Shown: in pieces, positions 1-7,236 of the stretch
Layout: the number at the start of each line of letters is the position of its first letter
Numbering within the stretch: position 1 is the first letter of the stretch
Origin: Hydrogenovibrio sp. UBA650
GTDB taxonomy: Bacteria; Pseudomonadota; Gammaproteobacteria; Thiomicrospirales; Thiomicrospiraceae
NCBI GenBank assembly: GCA_002299245.1
Contig: DBOI01000094.1
Span: 1 to 13,138 of the forward strand
Length of the DNA stretch: 13,138 nucleotides
Reading direction: 5' to 3'
Position numbers and translations under genes: made by a program
The notes under the pieces: model-generated
The model's input: only the letters and a program-made list of their open reading frames with translations
Database searches by the model: none
Told to the model about the DNA's origin: nothing

Positions 1-193
1 CGCCCAAATCATCGCAGTAGCTGTTTTTTTATATTTTGTCATTCCTCATATCAAAGGCGAAAACTGGAAAGAAAAATTCATCCACAACAAAACCGCGCGT
101 TCATACTTAATTGTGTTTGTATTGATTCTGTTATTCTCCTGGGGAATGGGCCTATTCTTTGATACTTTTTTTCCTGTAGAAGAGCTCAGGTAA
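1..193 (+). CDS. C-terminal end of an unrecognised membrane protein (5' truncated)
   Basis: An open frame enters from the left edge (first full codon at base 2) and runs 63 codons to a TAA at 191-193. The fragment has a hydrophobic segment at its first ~17 residues, a polar, basic stretch (KGENWKEKFIHNK), and a second strongly hydrophobic helix of about 20 residues (SYLIVFVLILLFSWGMGLFF), ending in EELR. This looks like the last two membrane helices of an inner-membrane protein with a short charged loop between them. I do not recognise the family from this tail. Its codon use resembles the genes that follow and its stop is clean, so it is probably the real 3' end of a gene. It is separated from the next gene by 128 nt that hold only a weak 6-bp hairpin with no T-run. 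Confidence 0.6.
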   Translation, partial: AQIIAVAVFLYFVIPHIKGENWKEKFIHNKTARSYLIVFVLILLFSWGMGLFFDTFFPVEELR

Positions 194-321
194 GCTAATA
201 AGCTAGCTTCATTTAGTCCTGTAATTAATTTAAATCAATTTATTTACGGGCTGCTCACCCTTTTAGTCATTCGCAATCGGTTAAAATAAATTAGATAACT
301 TTTATCGAGGAAACTACAACA

Positions 322-801
322 ATGAGCATTGCGAAGACAATTTCAGAAGCCATCTTGGGTCAAGACGTAACTATGGAGGAGTGTGAAGTTCTTTCAGAAG
401 CCGTGACTTTAAAGGACCTGCAAAAAGGAGATATTCTTTTTGAAGCCGACACTAAAGACGAAACCCTTTATCTTTTAACTAGCGGTAAACTAGAGATTCT
501 AAAAGTTCTTTCAGGTGACAATACCATCCACATCGATATGCTAAAAGACGGCGCAATGATTGGCGAACTAAGCTTTATAGATGGTAGAGGCCACAGTATG
601 AGATGTATCGCTAAAAAAGATTCGCAAGTGATTATGCTTCATAAAGATGCTTTTGAAGGCCTGGTTGAAAAACATCCAATGCTTACATTCCATGTTATGC
701 GTTCAATTTTGCGTTATACACATAATCTGCAACGTAGAGCCAATGCCAAATATCTAGAGATGCACCGCATGGTACAAAACCAGTACACAGCGACTTATTA
801 A
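322..801 (+). CDS. Stand-alone cyclic nucleotide-binding domain protein (CRP-like, no HTH)
   Basis: The 159-residue protein is essentially one cNMP-binding domain. A short N-terminal helix is followed by the CRP-type beta-roll (about residues 30-110), including KGDILFEADTKDETLYLLTSG and the phosphate-binding-cassette region GELSFIDGRGHSMRCIAK near residue 81. It ends in a helix rich in Arg and His (residues 122-155). There is no C-terminal helix-turn-helix, so it should not bind DNA as CRP/FNR does; it may act as a regulatory partner of another protein. In CRP the cassette has an Arg before Ser that contacts the cyclic phosphate; here that position is His91, so classical cAMP binding is doubtful. 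The start is an ATG preceded by GAGGA about 10 nt upstream. No downstream gene is co-transcribed, as a terminator follows. Family assignment is firm; function is unknown. Confidence 0.85.
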   Translation: MSIAKTISEAILGQDVTMEECEVLSEAVTLKDLQKGDILFEADTKDETLYLLTSGKLEILKVLSGDNTIHIDMLKDGAMIGELSFIDGRGHSMRCIAKKDSQVIMLHKDAFEGLVEKHPMLTFHVMRSILRYTHNLQRRANAKYLEMHRMVQNQYTATY

Positions 802-821
802 TTTAGGGCTGTGATCACTAC

Positions 822-863
822 AAAAAACGAAGTTTCTCATTTCTAATGAGGCTTCGCTTTTTT
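822..863. terminator. Bidirectional intrinsic terminator between convergent genes
   Basis: A hairpin sits between the two stop codons. Stem CGAAG (828-832) pairs with CTTCG (852-856), and an inner stem CTCAT (836-840) pairs with ATGAG (846-850) around the loop TTCTA. It is flanked by six A on the left (822-827) and six T on the right (858-863), so each transcript ends with a U tract after the stem. This suits a shared terminator for the cNMP-domain gene on the plus strand and the transporter on the minus strand. Confidence 0.8.
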
Positions 864-874
864 CAGCGACAAGC

Positions 875-2323
875 TTATCTCTCAGCAACACCCCCTGCTC
901 TGACTTTGTTAACCAAATAAACCAAATAGACTCCGATTGACACCGCAATCATTGGCCAGAGATTCTCTTTAGAAACTAAGTTAGAGGCAAATACAATTAT
1001 CACAGCAATTGGCGCAATCCACTTAATAATGAAATAGAAAACATTTAATAGCTCTGTTTGCAATTCGAGTTCAGCTTCAACAACCTGTTTTTTCATTACC
1101 CAGGCAATAAAGATCGTCATCATTAAACCACCCAATGGAAGCATGATATTAGCGGTGATAAAATCAATAGAGTCAAAAAAGCTTTTCTCTGGAAGGAAAT
1201 GCAAGTCAGCCCAAGCGTTAAATGAAAGAACAGTTCCAAGTCCAATCACCCAAACTATTGCGCCTAATAACCAAGCAGCCTTTATTCTGCTCATTGCCCA
1301 ATTCTGTTCAAACCAACTAACTGCAGGTTCAATCAGAGAGATAGCAGAACTAAGCGCCGCCATAACTACCAAAGCGAAAAACAGGCTTCCAAATAGCCAA
1401 CCTCCAGCCATCTCGCCAAAAGCAACCGGAAGAGTCTGAAATAAGAGTCCAGGACCTGCGCCTGGTTCTAAACCATTTGCAAAAACAATTGAAAAGATAA
1501 CCAGGCCTGCCAATAAAGCGATTATGGTATCGGCAAAAGCAATCCACAGTCCGGCTTTAACAATAGAGTGTTGTTTAGATACATAGGAGGCATATACCAT
1601 CATCGATCCCATACCCAAGCTTAAAGTAAAGAAAGCGTGGCCCATGGCAACAAGAACCGCATTCCAGGTCAACTTTGAAAAATCCGGTTTAAACAGAAAC
1701 TCGAAACTTTGGGCAAAATAACCTGTGGTTGTTGCATAACCCAAGAGTATAAGCAGAATAAAAAACAACCCGGGCATTAAGAAATTGATCGCTTTCTCAA
1801 TGCCACTTTTTAGACCCTTGGCGACAATAACAATGGTTGTTAGAGCAAAAAGAGAGTGCCAGAAAATCAGTTCAACCTGACTGCCCAATAAGCCCTCAAA
1901 CAGATTGCCAACCGCTTTTGCATCAGCACCAACAAATTTACCCTGTACACTTTCTACAAAATAGAACAGCGCCCAACCGGCTATCACTGAATAAAAAGAG
2001 AGAATTAACAGGCCTGCTAAAACACCATTAAAACCCAGGGCGGCCCACGCTTTACTACCATTGTTTTCGCGTGCAACATTAGCCATCGCCTGCACCGGAT
2101 TAGCCTTACCATTACGGCCTAGAATAAACTCCGAGAACAAGACTGGAATTCCAATAAGTAATATACAAAACAGATAAACTAAAACAAAAGCACCACCACC
2201 GTATTCACCAGTGATATAGGGAAATTTCCAAAGATTACCCAAACCAACTGCAGACCCAACTGCCGCCATAATAAAAACTGACTGGGTTGACCAGGAACCT
2301 TTAGAAAGTTTTAGCTGACTCAT
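875..2323 (-). CDS. Sodium-dependent transporter, neurotransmitter:sodium symporter (NSS/SNF) family
   Basis: This 482-residue inner-membrane protein has about 11-12 hydrophobic helices, the usual size for bacterial NSS proteins such as MhsT, TnaT and LeuT. The signature of the first, unwound helix is clear: AAVGSAVGLGNLWKFPY at residues ~20-36 with a Gly-rich turn after it (GEYGGGAF). In LeuT this segment holds the sodium and substrate sites. A second typical element, GMGSMMVYASYV, lies near residue 240. The family moves amino acids or related zwitterions into the cell with Na+; the substrate here cannot be read from sequence. The ATG start has a good ribosome site, AAGGAAG, about 5 nt upstream. 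The gene is transcribed alone, divergent from murB and convergent with the cNMP-domain gene. Confidence 0.92.
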   Translation of the reverse strand: MSQLKLSKGSWSTQSVFIMAAVGSAVGLGNLWKFPYITGEYGGGAFVLVYLFCILLIGIPVLFSEFILGRNGKANPVQAMANVARENNGSKAWAALGFNGVLAGLLILSFYSVIAGWALFYFVESVQGKFVGADAKAVGNLFEGLLGSQVELIFWHSLFALTTIVIVAKGLKSGIEKAINFLMPGLFFILLILLGYATTTGYFAQSFEFLFKPDFSKLTWNAVLVAMGHAFFTLSLGMGSMMVYASYVSKQHSIVKAGLWIAFADTIIALLAGLVIFSIVFANGLEPGAGPGLLFQTLPVAFGEMAGGWLFGSLFFALVVMAALSSAISLIEPAVSWFEQNWAMSRIKAAWLLGAIVWVIGLGTVLSFNAWADLHFLPEKSFFDSIDFITANIMLPLGGLMMTIFIAWVMKKQVVEAELELQTELLNVFYFIIKWIAPIAVIIVFASNLVSKENLWPMIAVSIGVYLVYLVNKVRAGGVAER

Positions 2324-2355
2324 TTATTCTTCCTTTATAATAAAACTTACTTTTT

Positions 2356-2381
2356 CAGGTTTTTAACGGCATCTAAACCTG
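2356..2381. promoter_or_regulatory. Inverted repeat in the divergent transporter/murB region
   Basis: CAGGTTT (2356-2362) and AAACCTG (2375-2381) form a perfect 7-bp inverted repeat with a 12-nt spacer, inside the 110-bp region from which two genes diverge. Placement suggests an operator or a small RNA hairpin. There is no T-run after it, so it is not an obvious terminator. A TATAAA hexamer (2382-2387) abuts the right arm. Role is inferred from position only. Confidence 0.35.
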
Positions 2382-2433
2382 TATAAAAAGCGGAAAATTA
2401 CTTAAAACTTGTTTTCATTATACACAGACTGAT

Positions 2434-3456
2434 ATGCACATCCAGGCCAACTACTCGCTCAAACCTCACAACACTTTTCAAATTGATGTTAAGACTCAAT
2501 ACTATATTGAAATAAATAAACCGAGCGACATCTTAACCCTTAGATCTGACCTAAAACTCGCCTCCCTACCCTGGAGAATCATTGGCGGCGGAAGTAATTT
2601 GCTGTTTACTGATGACTTGCCGGGGGTCACCGTGCGCTGTACTTTTGACCAACTGAAGTTAGTTAAAGAGGATAAAGAGAGTGTCTGGATCTCGGTTGGA
2701 TCGGGAATGTCATGGCACGATCTTGTTGAGTACACGGTTGAAAATAATTGGTGGGGCCTTGAAAACTTGGCTCTTATACCCGGCACAGTTGGTGCAGCGC
2801 CGGTTCAGAATATTGGCGCCTATGGGGCAGAAGCGCGAGATACCATAACCAGGGTACAAACACTTAATATTTATGACGGACAAAGAATTCGCTACCGAAA
2901 TGCCGACTGTAATTTTGGCTACCGAACCAGTATTTTTAAACAAGAGTTCACCAACCAACTACTGATTCACCGGGTAACATTTAGATTAAAAAAGCTCGCA
3001 CATGGTAAACCTAATCTTGTTTACGACCCACTCAAGCAAGTACTCAAAGACTTAGACAAAAAAGATATTACCCCCAAAATGGTGTTTGATGCCGTTGTCG
3101 ATATTCGTAAAAGCCGTATACCAGACCCCTCTCAACAAGGTAATGCCGGTAGTTTTTTCAAAAACCCAGTGGTTGATTTAGAGTATTTTGAGAAACTTAT
3201 CAAAGATTATCCCGATATTCCGCATCATCGTACTCTAGATGGTGCTTATAAAATACCTGCTGGGTGGCTTATTGAGCAAGCCGGCTGGAAAGGTCGATCA
3301 CACGGCCATGCCGGGGTTTCTTCCAGACATGCTCTAGTCCTTGTAAATCTGGGTGGTGCCAGCGGCAAAGATATCTGTGAGCTATATCATTTAGTGCAAG
3401 AAGATGTAAACCACAAGTTTGGAATTTACTTAGAGCCGGAAGTCATTATTCTTTAA
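2434..3456 (+). CDS. murB: UDP-N-acetylenolpyruvoylglucosamine reductase MurB
   Basis: MurB is the cytoplasmic flavoenzyme that uses NADPH to reduce UDP-GlcNAc-enolpyruvate to UDP-MurNAc, the second committed step of peptidoglycan precursor synthesis. At 340 residues it matches the E. coli-type (type I) enzyme in length and order. The start SLKPHNTFQID is typical. The FAD-binding segment GGGSNLLF lies at 51-58, and GLENLALIPGTVGAAPVQNIGAYG at ~108-131. FGYRTSIFK at 161-169 contains the conserved catalytic-site Arg164. GNAGSFFKNP at 237-245 carries the proton-donor Ser240, and LEPEV at 333-337 the conserved Glu. All key residues are present. The ATG has no clear Shine-Dalgarno sequence upstream (ACACAGACTGAT precedes it), which is unusual here. 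A START-domain gene follows after 13 nt and is probably co-transcribed. Confidence 0.97.
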   Translation: MHIQANYSLKPHNTFQIDVKTQYYIEINKPSDILTLRSDLKLASLPWRIIGGGSNLLFTDDLPGVTVRCTFDQLKLVKEDKESVWISVGSGMSWHDLVEYTVENNWWGLENLALIPGTVGAAPVQNIGAYGAEARDTITRVQTLNIYDGQRIRYRNADCNFGYRTSIFKQEFTNQLLIHRVTFRLKKLAHGKPNLVYDPLKQVLKDLDKKDITPKMVFDAVVDIRKSRIPDPSQQGNAGSFFKNPVVDLEYFEKLIKDYPDIPHHRTLDGAYKIPAGWLIEQAGWKGRSHGHAGVSSRHALVLVNLGGASGKDICELYHLVQEDVNHKFGIYLEPEVIIL

Positions 3457-3469
3457 TAGGATCAGCCCA

Positions 3470-4090
3470 GTGATTAATAATCTACACAAGTCACTTATTC
3501 TCACGGCATCTTGTGTTGCAAGTTTCTCCGCTCAAGCCTGGCAACTTGAAATTTCCGAACAGCAACCACCTCTAAAAATATGGACTCAGAGTGTTGCCGA
3601 TTCAGATTTTCGGGCTTTCAAGGGCGAAATCATGATAAATGCTACGGTTGCTCAGGTAGCGGATGTTATTACTCATACAGAAGGCTATCCAGAGTGGTAT
3701 TTCAATAGTAAAGTCGCCAAAAAACTAAAAGTGATCAATCAGAGCCAAGGCCTGACTTACAGCATTTCATCACTACCTTGGCCAGTCAGTGATCGAGATG
3801 CCGTCACCCTGAGTACAAAGAGTGTTCTCGCTAATGGTGATATTCATATTCAAGTTGAAGCCAGACCTGATCTATACCCGATACAAAAGGATTTGATTCG
3901 AGTTCCCAAGTTAGAAGGATCATGGAAAATTGAGCGTACTGATGCACAGCAAACCAAAGTCACGCTTCAGATTGCCGCCGAACCAGGAGGAAGTATTCCT
4001 AGCTGGTTAGCCAACAGTCTGGTTGTTGATATGCCCTTCTACAGCTTATCCAATCTTAAACAGCGTGTAGAAGCAGCAAAACACAACTAG
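3470..4090 (+). CDS. Secreted START-domain (StAR-related lipid-transfer-like) protein
   Basis: This 206-residue protein begins with a signal peptide (basic start, hydrophobic core LILTASCVASFS, likely cleavage after AQA at ~23), so it should act in the periplasm. The mature part fits the bacterial START/SRPBCC fold: FRAFKGEIMINATVAQVADVI near 48-67, EGYPEWYFNSKVAKKL at 71-86, and the characteristic WPVSDRDAV at ~104-112. It ends with an amphipathic helix (LSNLKQRVEAAK). START domains hold hydrophobic ligands; no ligand can be named for the bacterial secreted group. The start is GTG, preceded by TAGGA 8 nt upstream and only 13 nt after the murB stop, so it is probably translated from the murB transcript. 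Its stop lies 2 nt from the stop of the opposing mscS-like gene. Confidence 0.82.
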   Translation: MINNLHKSLILTASCVASFSAQAWQLEISEQQPPLKIWTQSVADSDFRAFKGEIMINATVAQVADVITHTEGYPEWYFNSKVAKKLKVINQSQGLTYSISSLPWPVSDRDAVTLSTKSVLANGDIHIQVEARPDLYPIQKDLIRVPKLEGSWKIERTDAQQTKVTLQIAAEPGGSIPSWLANSLVVDMPFYSLSNLKQRVEAAKHN

Positions 4091-4092
4091 AT

Positions 4093-5235
4093 TCAGTTAC
4101 TTCTTGAACTCTTTTCCTGTTCAAGGTCGCTACTATTGGACTCCAATTCTGTATTAGACTCAATGTGCAAAGTTCGAGTTGGAAATGCCATTTCAGCGCC
4201 ATGAGACTCAACAATATCATTAATAGTTAGCAGCACATCCTGCTTAATCTCATGGAATTTGATCCAGTTTGTCGTCTTAGTAAAGGTGTATATAAAGAAA
4301 TCCATTGATGATGGGCCAAAAGCATTGAAGTTCACAATTAATGTCTGGCGCTTATCAATATCCGGGTGTTCCGCTAACATCTGACGAACATCATTAACAA
4401 TCACACGCATTTTTGATGCATCTGCGTAACGGATTCCCATAGTCTCTTTAATACGACGGTTAGTCATTCTCGACGGGTTCTCAATCGAGATATTGGCAAA
4501 AATGCCATTTGGAATGTAAAGCGGGCGTTTATCAAAAGTTCTCACCGTAGTCATACGCCAGCCAATATGTTCAACTGTACCCTCAATTTGCTTATCTGGT
4601 GAGCGAATCCACTCGCCAACTGTAAATGGTTTATCCAGATATAACATCAAGCCACCAAACACATTACCCAAAAGATCCTTGGCGGCAAAACCGATAGCGA
4701 TACCACCAACACCACCAAACGCCAGCAGGCCTGTCAAACTGACACCAAAGGCATTAAGGAAGAATAGTCCGGTGAGAATAAAGGCTAATAATTTGATGAT
4801 CTTTGCAAAAGCTTCGACGGTCACCTCATCAAGACGATCATCTTCTTTAGCGACCTCTTTTAAATGCAGCTCAAGCCTTTGAACCAGTCGAATCACATAC
4901 CAACCAACTGAAAGGGTCAAAATGGTCTGTTTAAGCTTAACAATATAAGGAACCAGATCGGTATAGACACCAAACTGGTTAATAGTTGTGGTCAAAGCGA
5001 GTATTAAGCCTGTTACCCAGATAAAGAACGAAGCCGGTGCACGGGCTGCATCAACGAAACTATCAACCCATACATGGCCTCGCTTGTCGAGGCGTTCATG
5101 AACACTTCTTAATACATAACGTTGAACGACATCAATAATAACCGTGAGTGTCAAAATGGTTATCAATAATAATAGCCATACTTGACCACCAAACATCGAG
5201 ACTAAATCAGTCCAGATTTGCGTTACCCAATCCAT
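4093..5235 (-). CDS. MscS-family small-conductance mechanosensitive ion channel
   Basis: This 380-residue inner-membrane channel belongs to the MscS superfamily. About four membrane helices (roughly 18-38, 66-84, 97-117, 146-163) precede the conserved pore helix LLAFGGVGGIAIGFAAKDLLGN at ~170-191 and FGGLMLYLDKPFTVGEWI. The cytoplasmic beta domain follows, with GTVEHIGWRMTTVRTFDKRPLYIPNG at ~220-245. With extra helices before the pore it resembles the YnaI/YbdG type more than the three-helix E. coli MscS. The channel opens under membrane tension to release solutes on osmotic downshock. The C-terminal tail is polar and rich in Ser and Glu. Its ATG overlaps the TAA stop of nagZ by one base (TAATG), pointing to translational coupling. 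It is the last gene of the minus-strand cluster and runs tail to tail into the START gene without a U-tract terminator. Confidence 0.93.
   Translation of the reverse strand: MDWVTQIWTDLVSMFGGQVWLLLLITILTLTVIIDVVQRYVLRSVHERLDKRGHVWVDSFVDAARAPASFFIWVTGLILALTTTINQFGVYTDLVPYIVKLKQTILTLSVGWYVIRLVQRLELHLKEVAKEDDRLDEVTVEAFAKIIKLLAFILTGLFFLNAFGVSLTGLLAFGGVGGIAIGFAAKDLLGNVFGGLMLYLDKPFTVGEWIRSPDKQIEGTVEHIGWRMTTVRTFDKRPLYIPNGIFANISIENPSRMTNRRIKETMGIRYADASKMRVIVNDVRQMLAEHPDIDKRQTLIVNFNAFGPSSMDFFIYTFTKTTNWIKFHEIKQDVLLTINDIVESHGAEMAFPTRTLHIESNTELESNSSDLEQEKSSRSN
4103..4125. other. Perfect 7-bp inverted repeat at the convergent gene ends
   Basis: CTTGAAC (4103-4109) and GTTCAAG (4119-4125) form a perfect 7-bp stem with a 9-nt loop, inside the last codons of the mscS-like gene and 13 nt beyond the stop of the opposing START gene. 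Neither strand shows a U tract after the stem, so it is at best a weak terminator or an RNA 3'-end stabiliser. It is the only hairpin I see at this convergent junction. Confidence 0.35.
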
Positions 5236-6281
5236 TAAATTAAATCCTGTTGATCATATTGTTGACTTAAACTTTGAATAATTGTGCTGGCAGCTTGCCA
5301 AAGCGGTTCGTATTGTAGTTTGTCGAACTCGTATTTGCCATGCGCATGCAGTCGAATTAATCTTGCATGAGACACAGTATCGGCATGCCAGTGTACTTTC
5401 GATAAAACCTCATCAGCCATCTGAGGATTGTTGCAAACCAAGACTAGGTCACAACCCGCCTCTAAGGCCATTCTGACTCTTTCAACGGGTCCACCAAAAT
5501 CAGCAGCTGCCTGCATACTCATATCATCACTGATGATTGCGCCTTCAAAATGACACTGCTTTCGCAATACATTTTGTAGCCAATACTCAGAGAAACCTGC
5601 CGGATTATGGTCAACCTGAGAGTAGATAACATGGGCAGGCATCACTGCATCCAAGCCATTCTCAATTAGGCGCAAAAATGGTTGTAGATCGTGATTTTGA
5701 ATCTCGGCAAAAGAGCGTTGGTCTACAGCCACTTCATGGTGAGTATCCGCCTGAATATATCCGTGTCCAGGGAAATGCTTACCAACCGAAGCCATCCCTG
5801 CCTGGCGCATGCCTTTCATTAGATGAAAAGCGAGGTTACCCACCGTAATTGAGTTGCCATGAAAAGCCCTGTCACCAATAACCTTACTGCCACCATAGTC
5901 TAAATCCAATACCGGAGCAAAACTGAAATCGACACCAACTGCGAGCAGTTCAGCTGCAAGCAACCAGCCTATTTTTTCAGCGGCTTCATAAGCTTTTTTC
6001 CCATCTTCTTCAAACAACTCGCCCAAAACACGCATGGCAGGAATATGGGTAAAGCCTTCACGAAAACGCTGGACTCGACCTCCTTCATGATCTACGCCAA
6101 TAAGCAGTTTGGGATGACGAAGGTCATGGATATCTTGAGTTAGATTTCGTAACTGTTCTACTGACTCAAAATTGCGACTAAACAGTATGACACCAGCCAC
6201 CATTGGATCCATCAAACGCTCGATTTCGTGTTTTTGCAGTTCGGTACCTTGAATATCAACCATTAAACTGCCAAGCGACAT
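5235..6281 (-). CDS. nagZ: Beta-N-acetylhexosaminidase NagZ (glycoside hydrolase family 3)
   Basis: NagZ is a cytoplasmic enzyme of peptidoglycan recycling that removes GlcNAc from GlcNAc-1,6-anhydroMurNAc and its peptides. Family motifs are complete: VDHEGGRVQRFREGFTHIPA at ~63-82, FAPVLDLDYGGSKVIGDRAF at ~121-140, the substrate loop KHFPGHGYIQADTHHE at ~168-183 with its catalytic His, MPAHVIY at ~214-220, and the nucleophile region ISDDMSM at ~250-256. I start the protein at the Met of MSLGSLMVDIQGTEL because this is where known NagZ proteins begin; that gives 348 residues (E. coli 341). The sequence GGGTGA precedes it. An in-frame ATG eight codons upstream, at 6305, has a GAGAG 6 nt before it and is a possible alternative. 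The stop overlaps the start of the mscS-like gene. An ABC transporter lies upstream, which fits uptake of murein fragments. Confidence 0.95.
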   Translation of the reverse strand: MSLGSLMVDIQGTELQKHEIERLMDPMVAGVILFSRNFESVEQLRNLTQDIHDLRHPKLLIGVDHEGGRVQRFREGFTHIPAMRVLGELFEEDGKKAYEAAEKIGWLLAAELLAVGVDFSFAPVLDLDYGGSKVIGDRAFHGNSITVGNLAFHLMKGMRQAGMASVGKHFPGHGYIQADTHHEVAVDQRSFAEIQNHDLQPFLRLIENGLDAVMPAHVIYSQVDHNPAGFSEYWLQNVLRKQCHFEGAIISDDMSMQAAADFGGPVERVRMALEAGCDLVLVCNNPQMADEVLSKVHWHADTVSHARLIRLHAHGKYEFDKLQYEPLWQAASTIIQSLSQQYDQQDLI

Positions 6282-6332
6282 GGATTCACCCGTTATGTAC
6301 TTCATCTAAAACTCTCTTATTATTTTTAGCCG

Positions 6333-6361
6333 TTATCATAACCAAAAAATCTAGTGAACAA
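6333..6361 (-). promoter_or_regulatory. Possible promoter for nagZ-mscS
   Basis: The gap between the permease gene and nagZ is 148 nt, long for this tight cluster and AT-rich. On the minus strand TTGTTC (6356-6361) is followed 15 nt later by TATGAT (6335-6340; 5 of 6 matches to the -10 consensus), or 17 nt later by the poorer TGATAA (6333-6338). This could provide independent expression of nagZ. The match is weak, and the gap holds no other gene or clear terminator. Confidence 0.28.
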
Positions 6362-6429
6362 CATCCATCAACTTTTGATTTCTAGATTGCTGCCATAAAG
6401 CCAGCTTAATTATAGGCATGTTAATTCAA

Positions 6430-7236
6430 TCAGTTGTCTTTAGTGTTTCGTGTTTTTACGTCCAAATAATCACGCCACTGGTCACCGAGTAAGTTGACTG
6501 CCAAAACAACCAACATCAAAGCAATTCCAGGAGCCAGAACCAGGTGTGGTGCCACTAGCAAATAGCGAGTTCCCTCTTTAATCATATTTCCCCAGGACGC
6601 ATCGGGTGGCTGCACACCGAGACCCAAAAATGACAGGCCTGCTTCAGAGATCACCGCGCCAGCCACACCAAAAGTGGCTTCAACCCCCAGAGGAGCGAGA
6701 ATCAAAGGCAAAACATGTTTATATAGGGTAACCGGCATGGGAACAGCCAGTGCTCTGGCTGCCAGAATATGTTCTCGGTGGCGAATACTCAGAGTCTGAG
6801 CCCGTGCAAGTCGGGCATAACCGACCCAACCAACGGTAACAAGTGCCAACACCACGTTTTCAATTCCGGGTCCTAATACCGCTGCCAACGCAATGGCAAG
6901 TAACAGGCCAGGAAAGGCTAGAAAAACATCGATGATTTTTGTGATTATTCGATCCGTCCAACCACCTAAATAACCACTTATTACCCCGATTGAGGTACCG
7001 ATCAGAAAAGAGAAAAACACCACTCCAAGAGCCACAAAAAGTGAAGTCTGCGCTCCCAAGACTACTCTTTGCAATACTGAACGACCCAGTTCATCGGTAC
7101 CAAACAGATAGTTGGCATTCGGACCTGCTAAAAACGATTCAAGTGATACCTGATTAGCAGACTCTCCGATCATAAAACCAAACAGAGCCAGTAGCACCCA
7201 CAAGCCAACCACTGAAAAACTGAAGATTCTAATCAT
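6430..7236 (-). CDS. Peptide-type ABC transporter permease, DppC/OppC family
   Basis: This 268-residue inner-membrane permease is of the dipeptide/oligopeptide/nickel importer type. After one N-terminal helix comes the family segment FGTDELGRSVLQRVVLGAQTSL (~45-66), then four to five helices. The cytoplasmic EAA loop, EHILAARALAVPMPVTLYKHVLPLILAPLG, lies near 155-185 and contacts the ATPase. It ends with EAGLSFLGLGVQPPDASWGNMI, typical of DppC. It is a little shorter than E. coli DppC (300) because of a shorter N-terminus. Its ATG overlaps the stop of the upstream permease gene by one base (TAATG), so the two subunits are probably made in a fixed ratio. The substrate cannot be read from the permease; context (YkuD enzyme, NagZ) suggests murein peptides. 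No ATPase gene follows; nagZ is next. Confidence 0.93.
   Translation of the reverse strand: MIRIFSFSVVGLWVLLALFGFMIGESANQVSLESFLAGPNANYLFGTDELGRSVLQRVVLGAQTSLFVALGVVFFSFLIGTSIGVISGYLGGWTDRIITKIIDVFLAFPGLLLAIALAAVLGPGIENVVLALVTVGWVGYARLARAQTLSIRHREHILAARALAVPMPVTLYKHVLPLILAPLGVEATFGVAGAVISEAGLSFLGLGVQPPDASWGNMIKEGTRYLLVAPHLVLAPGIALMLVVLAVNLLGDQWRDYLDVKTRNTKDN

Noticed and set aside
192..209. Hairpin AAGCTA/TAGCTT right at the stop codon of the first, partial gene
   Set aside because: The stem is only 6 AT-rich base pairs and is not followed by a T-run, so I do not call it a terminator.
1143..1439. Long open frames opposite the transporter and other genes (for example 98 codons here)
   Set aside because: They lie antisense to genes with clear family motifs, show no recognisable protein features and lack ribosome sites; they are shadow frames.
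6282..6305. Upstream ATG for nagZ giving eight more residues
   Set aside because: Known NagZ proteins begin at the internal Met; the upstream ATG has a possible ribosome site, so it is kept as an alternative only.
6384..6420. Possible terminator between the DppC-type gene and nagZ (GCTGCCATAAAGCCAGC region)
   Set aside because: The arms pair over only about five bases and no T-run follows on the minus strand.
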